Below, one piece after another: positions 57,501-64,000 of a stretch of 64,000 nucleotides of DNA. Each line of letters opens with the position of its first letter. Positions within the stretch are counted from its first letter, which is position 1. This DNA is from Cryptomeria japonica (lineage: Eukaryota > Streptophyta > Pinopsida > Cupressales > Cupressaceae), in the NCBI RefSeq assembly GCF_030272615.1, contig NC_081412.1:139700747-139764746 (forward strand), written 5' to 3'. Both the position numbers and the translations under genes were made by a program. A model generated the notes under the pieces. The model did no database searches. It saw only the letters and a program-made list of their open reading frames with translations, and was not told where the DNA came from.

Positions 57501-59664
57501 CCCTCTTAATCCTCAATATTAGATTGATAGCCAAGTATCAAGTTAGTTCAAAAATTAAAAAATGCTTGACCCAAAAATTCCATGCTAATACTCATAATCA
57601 AAAGGTAATCAACCAACATAAGTTAGAGTATACCAAACTTAGAAGGAGGCACTCCCTCTTAACTTGTGCACAATCAATCTTTTATGTTAATCTCAAGGAT
57701 CCTGTCCATCTATCTTTCAATCAATAGGGTGGACCCATAGCACAATTATTGAGATAAGATGAGGATAACTTCCATCAAGAGATTACACAACAAGATTGCC
57801 AATCCAATGTCATCAATAGAAAACGAAAATCCTAAGAGATCAATTGCGAAATCTTTCAAAGAGGAACCATAATTAGAATCACAGATTTGTAGAAAATAGT
57901 TTCAGCCAATGAATAGTAACATTATGCAATGTTAGTAAGACAAGATATAAATTCAATCTCTTGGAACAAACGACGGAGTAAGCACAACAAGGAATACTCA
58001 AACCTCACAAATCATCCAACCGTGCCCCATCAACCTCTTACAGGAGAAGTGATGAATCTACAATTATCAGAACTCAAGATTCCATTAAGGTCCATAGTTG
58101 ATCATTATCTTTGGTATTACAAAACCAAAAAAAGGTTTGCACTAAAACATTAAGAGCAAAAGGGATCTTTAATACACTTCTAAAACAACAAGGAGCCACA
58201 CATAACTTCTTCATAACACATTTAGTAGATCTCATTCTTTACATCAACGGTCATTTTTGAAGGTTGAGAACAACTCAAAGCTGTGTTCTGAAACACATGA
58301 TTACTAGAATAACTTATAACATTGGTGTAACAATAAACGAAAGTAGTAGTTCACTCAAATCAGAAGAAAGAACATAGAAAAGACCAAAGACTGAATGCAG
58401 CCACAATATTAGTTCATCTATTTGCAGTTCAGTCCAGAGGAAAGTAATCATAAGTGAATCAAAACAAATGAGCATTGATAAAATTGATCTAACAACAACA
58501 TCATTCTGCAAAATGATAAAGTACTTATTAGTTATACTCTTTGTTAACCACCAAGCACAATTTATATTTGATCAAAACAAAAACAGATCTCAAGGTAGTT
58601 TATGATAGTAGAATAATCCCATACGTCAAAAAGCACATGAAGAAGATCTATATTATACGAACTACAAGGCTAGCATTAACTCTTGCATACTACGAACAAG
58701 ATTGTAGATCATCTTTCAACTAAACTTTTCTATCAGGAACACCTATTAGTAAAATTACCCATAGGCCAACATATTAAGTCAAAGTGATCTCGATCTGTTC
58801 ATTAAGAGTTCATCTCCATAATTAATTGAACATAAAATTCCTACACCTCAGTCGGTATACTTATATCAATGATGCCAAGGCAAACAATCATTAGCTCCTC
58901 ATGATTGTACACATTTCCATAAGTCGTTCATGTCAAGTTGAATTCAAGTCAACAAAAATGTCATGAATGAAGGTCATTAAAAAAAACATAACTCAACCAA
59001 GCATAGCTTCTCACTTAGAATAAGTATTCATCACAAGAATACTTAGAACTTTTAAATAAAAAAAGTCAATAGTAGAACCGGTCCATATTATTTAATATAA
59101 TAACAATATCTAAATTACATATGTAGAGAACATAACAAGTATTTAGATCATAGTCATATAGATGACAACTGTGAATGATGAGTACAAGACATTCTTGATT
59201 CCAATCAAAACATTAACGAAGGATCGATCTATAATACCTTGCAACACTCAAGCAGAAATTTAGAATACCTTCTAAGTTCTAAAAGAGTATGCAAATCAAA
59301 GATTATGATGATATCTAAATAATGTTCTATATTAGATAAGTCTACCAACTAAGGCAATTAGAATCATAAAATCAATATGACCTAGAATTAGGTCAGCCAA
59401 ACTATAATACATCAATTTCTTGGATAAGCTGAGTATAATATATCTTGCAATCAAGAATGCAATGACTCAAAAATACTTAGCTTGAATGACGCTGAAGAGT
59501 CAGATCTTCAAGCATACAGGACCAAGATGTGACCATGCTAAACCTTTGATCACAAACCTTTTCAATCTCTCCTCGATCTTGTAACCTGTCATCAATTTTA
59601 CAACAGCAAGAAAGTGCAAGATCTAGGCTACAGGATGCTAGATCTGATTACGGTTAGTACAACT
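57501..59664 (-). other. Copia-B internal region without recognisable genes
   Basis: Gag, protease and integrase would be expected here. I see no zinc knuckle, DSG or integrase motifs. Either decay is too deep or the region was replaced. AT-rich, stops in all frames. Confidence 0.55.
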
Positions 59665-59678
59665 TGGCTTTGATAACA
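59665..59678 (-). other. Primer-binding site, copia-B
   Basis: The minus strand reads TGTTATCAAAGCCA directly after the 5' LTR, a two-mismatch version of the iMet-type site TGGTATCAGAGCC. Confidence 0.7.
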
Positions 59679-60568
59679 TGTTAACTTTTAGCACTTTCAG
59701 ATTAATATAAACTCAGAAAACAGATTTTAGTTTCTAACTAAATTGATTAGATGCAAGATTTAGAGTTTTCTAGGTTTAGGCATCACATAGAAATGAACAA
59801 AATAAGAACAAGACTTGGTTACCCTGGGAAAACCTCCTAGGAGGAAAAAAACCCAGCCACTCCTCAGATCTGATTATGGATTATATTCATATGAAGATTA
59901 CAACACTTATCTTTAGTACTTGAAGATGATTGCACATAGGGCTGATAAGGTCTTCAACAAGTCTGCACTTTTGTAAGTCTCAAGGCTGCCCCATTTAACA
60001 CAGTAATCAGCAATCAGATCCACACTCTAGGTCAGCAGTTCTTGTATCTTAAGTCTGTCCCTTTGCCTGAAACTGGACTGCAACCCTAGCTGTTTGAATC
60101 TGGAATAGTTCGCCCTCCTTGTAATGATATTTGCAGAATAGTTCGCTCTCCTTGCAATTGTATTTGCTCTTGATATTAGCGCCTTTTATGACAGATACAA
60201 ATCGCCAATATTACTTCTTCAAACTTCACATTTTAGGTAGAGGTATAATTCTCATGGAATGATAAAACTGAATGAGTGAATTGTGATGTGAGGTTTATGC
60301 TTATTTATATGTGGAGCAATACTCATAAACATGTTGGCTTGCCTTATAAATTAAAACCCTTTTAATTTATTTAATGCGAAATATATTGGGATAGGGTTGG
60401 CCCTATCATGATGGCGTGTTAGGCTTGTATGTAGCATGGGGTCTTTTATTAGATGCCGTGAGGTATAGGGCCCAGCCCTACGTGTTGGGGAAGGGGCTGG
60501 CCCCCTTGGGCGGATTCCAATGTTGCGCAAGGCAATTGGAATCCGTCATTCCCTAATTACAATCAACA
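59679..60568 (-). repeat. 5' LTR of copia-B (890 bp)
   Basis: Copy of 54844-55738. Starts TGTTAACTTTTAGC, ends AATCAACA. Confidence 0.93.
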
Positions 60569-61734
60569 CAAGCTGGCTGGCCAAGGCAGGCATGTATATA
60601 TTTTTTATTGTTTTTATTGTTAGCTTCAAGGAGGTCTTCCCATTGGGGAAAGCAAAGAATAAATTAATTAAAAATCAATTTATTCTCCTTAATAAGGGGC
60701 AGCACCTATAAGGGGGCATTCCATTTCGAATAATTGTTTTTGCAATTTATAAAACTCCTTAAAGCATGGGGTGTCAAAAATTAATTACTTGTGAAATTTA
60801 ATGATTAAATTGCCTTTCTTTGATCAATAAAATCTCGATCATAGTGCCTTAAATTTGGCACAACTTAATCCTCCATCCATTATGCCACTGATTTGCCATT
60901 TGACATCAATGACAATAATCTAAGAAACAATTTATACTTTAATTGATAAGGTAAATTCCAAACATTTATGCATTTGCTAAGACAGCAAAAATCATTCACA
61001 GGTTTGAGAACTTTAGAACAGTTTGTTGAACAACTCCGCACAAGGTTGAGAATACCATAGTTCAAGCAATACCTAAAAATCGCCATCATTGTAATGTACC
61101 CAATAGAATTTAATAATAAATAATAATAATAATAAAATTAAAATACAAAAGAATAAAAATAAAATTTAAATAAAATTATAAAAGAATGTAATTAAATCTA
61201 ATTAAATTTTAATTAAGTTAATGAATGGTCAAAAGACATGGAAGGAAAAGTTGTGACTCCCTCAAACATGAGATATAAAAGGGAGAAGAGAACGTCATTT
61301 GAGAAGGGGATAATATGGGAATGAAATGTGCAGTTCTGATTTAAATAAGAAGTGCAGATCTGATTGTGAAAGGTTGTGTCCCCTTCAAAGGGCAGAAATG
61401 ATAAAGAGTTGCACTCTTTCAAAGGGTGCTTATGGTGAAAGGGTGTGTCACTTGCTGAAAGGGCATACATGATGAAGAGGTGTGACCTCTCCCTCACATT
61501 GAGAGATATAAAGGAAAGGAATCAAAAGCATTTAGAGAGAACACCATTGATCAGATAAGATCAGAACTGTTATTAAGTTACAGGCGGTAACATCCTTGTT
61601 CTTGGTGGTATGCATGGGGATGTGCTTAATATATGAAGTCTTATAATAGTAAAAAAATAAAATTAATAGTAAAAATGAAAATAATAATAATTTTAACTCA
61701 AAAAAAGAAGACCCCAATGAAATGCACACAGAAA
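60569..61734. other. Gene-free stretch right of copia-B
   Basis: The first part is likely the U3 of the family C LTR cut by copia-B. An AT-rich tract with AATAAT runs lies at 61108-61220. At 61255-61515 two similar promoter-like phrases occur (GAGATATAAAAGGGAGAA at 61269 and GAGATATAAAGGAAAGG at 61502), with CCTTTCA/AAAGGG repeats between them. No gene seen. Confidence 0.5.
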
Positions 61735-62460
61735 ATATTGAGAGGGGCGTGGGGGGGTTGATCAGTATTTTAAATTTTTAAAGACATGAAACCTCATAAA
61801 ACATAGAGAGAGTAAACATCAAGACGCAAACACCAATTTTCTCATGGAAAACCCTTTCAGGTAAAAAACTTTGACACACAATAGCTTTCATTAACAAATG
61901 GGCACCAACCCAGATTACAAAAGTGAGCACCAACTCACTGAGAGCACCAACTCTCCTTGAAGCACCAACTTCAATAAGCTGAAGCACCTACTCCAGTCTT
62001 TTATATACTCAAAAATTATTGAAACTTTTAGAAAGGTCTTTGCATTTTACATTTAAAAATCTTGTCATATTCACATAAGCAGCTCCATTAAGTATCTCTC
62101 AAATATAAGCTCCTCACTCTGAAAGTAAAGCTAGACTCCTTCTCTGAATTGCACTCAGCACAATCATATCCTCCTTATTTTCACCAGTTCACAAGCTCAG
62201 GCATCCTTCACAGAGCACACACATCTTTTTCAAAACTTTCCACATACATATATGACCATGAACGGAAACATTACTTACACTTTTTGTTCTCATTCAAAAA
62301 AATATATCACGAACTAGAACCACCCATAAACTTTTCAGCCTGTCCTCATATGAAACACTCGGAAATTTATTAACAGAATTTTTTTTTTAATCAGCGAATA
62401 AAAACACAAACTAAGAATCAGTCAAAAAAAGGTAAGACAGAGGAATATCTCGTGCCACAA
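61735..62460 (-). mobile_element. Second family C copia-type LTR (solo or fragment)
   Basis: It shares with 54190-54843 the GAGAGGGG start, a TGGAAAACC stem region, a GCACCAAC hairpin cluster (61899-61994) and a minus-strand TATATAAAAG at 62007-61998. The right end is not certain; no internal region or partner LTR was found. Confidence 0.55.
61899..61994 (-). repeat. CACCAA-loop hairpin array, family C LTR (right)
   Basis: Four perfect units: 61899-61912 TGGG/CCCA, 61923-61938 GTGAG/CTCAC, 61940-61955 GAGAG/CTCTC and 61957-61974 TTGAAG/CTTCAA. All enclose CACCAA (or its ACCAA core), and a weaker fifth unit follows at 61981-61994. It lies 30-110 nt downstream of the TATA box on the minus strand, so it would be at the very 5' end of the RNA. 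Confidence 0.75.
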
Positions 62461-64000
62461 ATGGTTAGCATCCTCAATTAGAATCCATGAAGTTTGCAAC
62501 ATATGAAGTCTCATAGCCACGTTCACCTTTTTTAGCAAATAAAGGTCGGTCATGACTCCTTTATGAAACAACATCCAGCATTGAATAGATACAATGATCT
62601 GATTTTCGTCAGAAATACCTAACTTAGAAAACTGTTACAAAGTAAACGCTATTCCCACTTATAGAGGGTGATGATGCATTGTAGGGTGGCCACGATAAAC
62701 TCAACACAAAAAACCTTTTCTATTTTTGATCTGACATTTGTCAGTCATCTTGAACAAAACCATTGCCATAGCTGAAATCTTATTGAGTTTACCATTGAAA
62801 AAGCAGTTGGTGACATGGCAATCAGACTTGGCCAGAGAAGCTGACAAGAAGCAGGTGAAGTGGACACACAGCCAACTCAAACAAACAACCATGCAGCTCA
62901 AGCAAGTAAGCAACCAGCTCAAGTAGACAACCAAGTAGCTCAACCAAGCAACCAAGTAGCTCAACTTAGCAACCAAGTAAGTCAAACAAATAATTGCTAG
63001 ACAACCTTGATCATCATCCTTTGCCATCAATGACAAAATATCCAACACCCTAAAAGACCATTTCGGAAAACAATATAAATCAAATGAAACTCCTTTTAAA
63101 ATACTCGATTCACACATCCAAAAAATATAAAAATAAAATAATTATGGATGACCACAAAGGGCTGTAACAGTGACACCACAGGGTTGGCAAAGGCGGTTTT
63201 GATTGCACTTGGCCAAGGTAGTTTTGTTAAACTTACTTACAAAGACAATCTTATTGCATATCATGCAGAGTGAGATGGGATGGAATTATCCTGAAAATCC
63301 TCGTTGATAAAATCCTGCACACTCAACATGCACAGCATGAAAGATTGCAGTCGAAGCATTTAAATAGACAATTACTTTATACATTCAATTGCATCTTTAA
63401 TCAATTCATTTACATGGGATTTCACCATTCATCAGTATGGATAAGTAACTATATTTTATACAATTTAAATGCATTATTAAACTTATTTTAAACATGATAA
63501 AATCTATTGATTTAAATTATAAATTTAGATCCCTGTTAATTCACAATTCACGCTTTAGCACAGATTCACTATTGTAAACAATCAATTCAATATAACTAAT
63601 AAGATTAAGTGCAATAATTTTACATAACTAAAATCTGTGTTTCTCATGATGAATCGAGAATCAACTAATTTAGATATGATCACATTACACATTGTTAATA
63701 TTGTCATACTTATGAATTTAGGGACACAATCATTATTACTATCTAGTAATTAGGTCAACGTTGTGCAACATACAGCAATGTTCACAAGCTGATGGAGTTT
63801 GACATATGCTGAAATACAATTGGGTTTTACATGGTCAAAGACCTGATTTTGTGTTATCCAATCCTATAACTGGTTTATCACTGTAAGTTTGTGAATATTT
63901 AGACAAGCCAAATTTCAACTACAATTATCATATTATGTCTATGTCTGTTTCTGAAAGTGTTCACTACTTTAAAAAGAAACAACGCCATGCTTTAGCAGCA
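62461..64000. other. Gene-free right end of window
   Basis: A short degenerate tandem repeat (about 20 bp, CAACCAAGTAGCTCAA) lies at 62865-62990. The rest is AT-rich with no supported coding region or RNA gene. Confidence 0.55.

Larger units (their letters stand above)
54844..60568 (-). mobile_element. Copia-B: decayed Ty1/copia element (5.7 kb)
   Basis: LTRs of 895 and 890 bp with TGTTAAC...CAACA ends, a polypurine tract (minus strand AAGAGGGAG) next to the left LTR and a primer site (TGTTATCAAAGCC) next to the right LTR fix a minus-strand copia element. The internal 3.9 kb has only traces of RT and RNase H, no intact gag or integrase, and two tandem-repeat arrays before the 3' LTR. The near-match duplication CAAGT/CAAGC supports the ends. 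Confidence 0.9.

Noticed and set aside
54190-62460. The two family C LTR copies as ends of one element
   Set aside because: Removing copia-B leaves only about 1 kb between them with no gag-pol, and the copies are too diverged.
62701-63117. Leu/Ser-rich minus-strand frame resembling a membrane protein
   Set aside because: Generated by a ~20-bp degenerate tandem repeat at 62865-62990.

Overview
The window reads as plant nuclear DNA from a large, repeat-dominated genome. Pointers to a seed plant are plant-type Ty3/gypsy Tat elements carrying a plant mobile domain (PMD) gene, a chromovirus, two Ty1/copia elements, a LINE, and one F-box exon with a plant-like splice donor. A gymnosperm is my guess from the style of the repeats; nothing here proves the species. 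No bacterial features, rRNA, tRNA gene or CRISPR array was seen.

Layout. (1) 1-12006: Tat-1, plus strand. It starts with the last 30 bp of the 5' LTR, then a long leader, a broken gag-protease, and the integrase C-terminus; the RT, RNase H and integrase core are deleted. An antisense PMD gene and a complete 3' LTR follow. (2) 12007-15974: no gene; degenerate repeats, an LTR-like promoter and a long (AT)n tract. (3) 16061-47132: a minus-strand chromovirus split by two nested elements. Copia-A (16317-24064) sits in the integrase tail. Tat-2 (25758-44516, perfect 5-bp target duplication GAAGT) sits between RT and RNase H. Tat-2's own integrase is cut by a third-level insert, a solo LTR (32070-33298, perfect duplication GGACT). 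(4) 48041-50450: a decayed minus-strand LINE. (5) 50901-51043: F-box exon 1, the only host-gene exon I can support, with an 89-bp tandem duplication just upstream. (6) 51044-64000: noncoding DNA with a minisatellite, copia-B (54844-60568) nested in an older LTR, and a second LTR of that older family.

No autonomous element is intact. Copia-A has lost catalytic acids in protease and RT, Tat-1 lacks most of pol, and the chromovirus and Tat-2 are interrupted and full of stops. The mutual cutting gives a relative order: the chromovirus is oldest, copia-A and Tat-2 came later, and the solo LTR is younger than Tat-2.

The main discoveries are noncoding. Both Tat elements have a sense gag-pol unit and an antisense PMD unit, each with its own TATA box. 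The leaders of both units carry arrays of a 10-bp motif (GCGTCTGTGT and variants) spaced about 20 bp apart. The gag leader has hairpins supported by compensatory changes between Tat-1 and Tat-2. A hairpin with an AAAA bulge is repeated just after the integrase stop in both. Separately, the transcribed part of the copia-A LTR holds twelve consecutive micro-hairpins with a near-constant loop and different self-complementary stems; an unrelated LTR family (61899-61972, 54482-54527) does the same with another loop, CACCAA.
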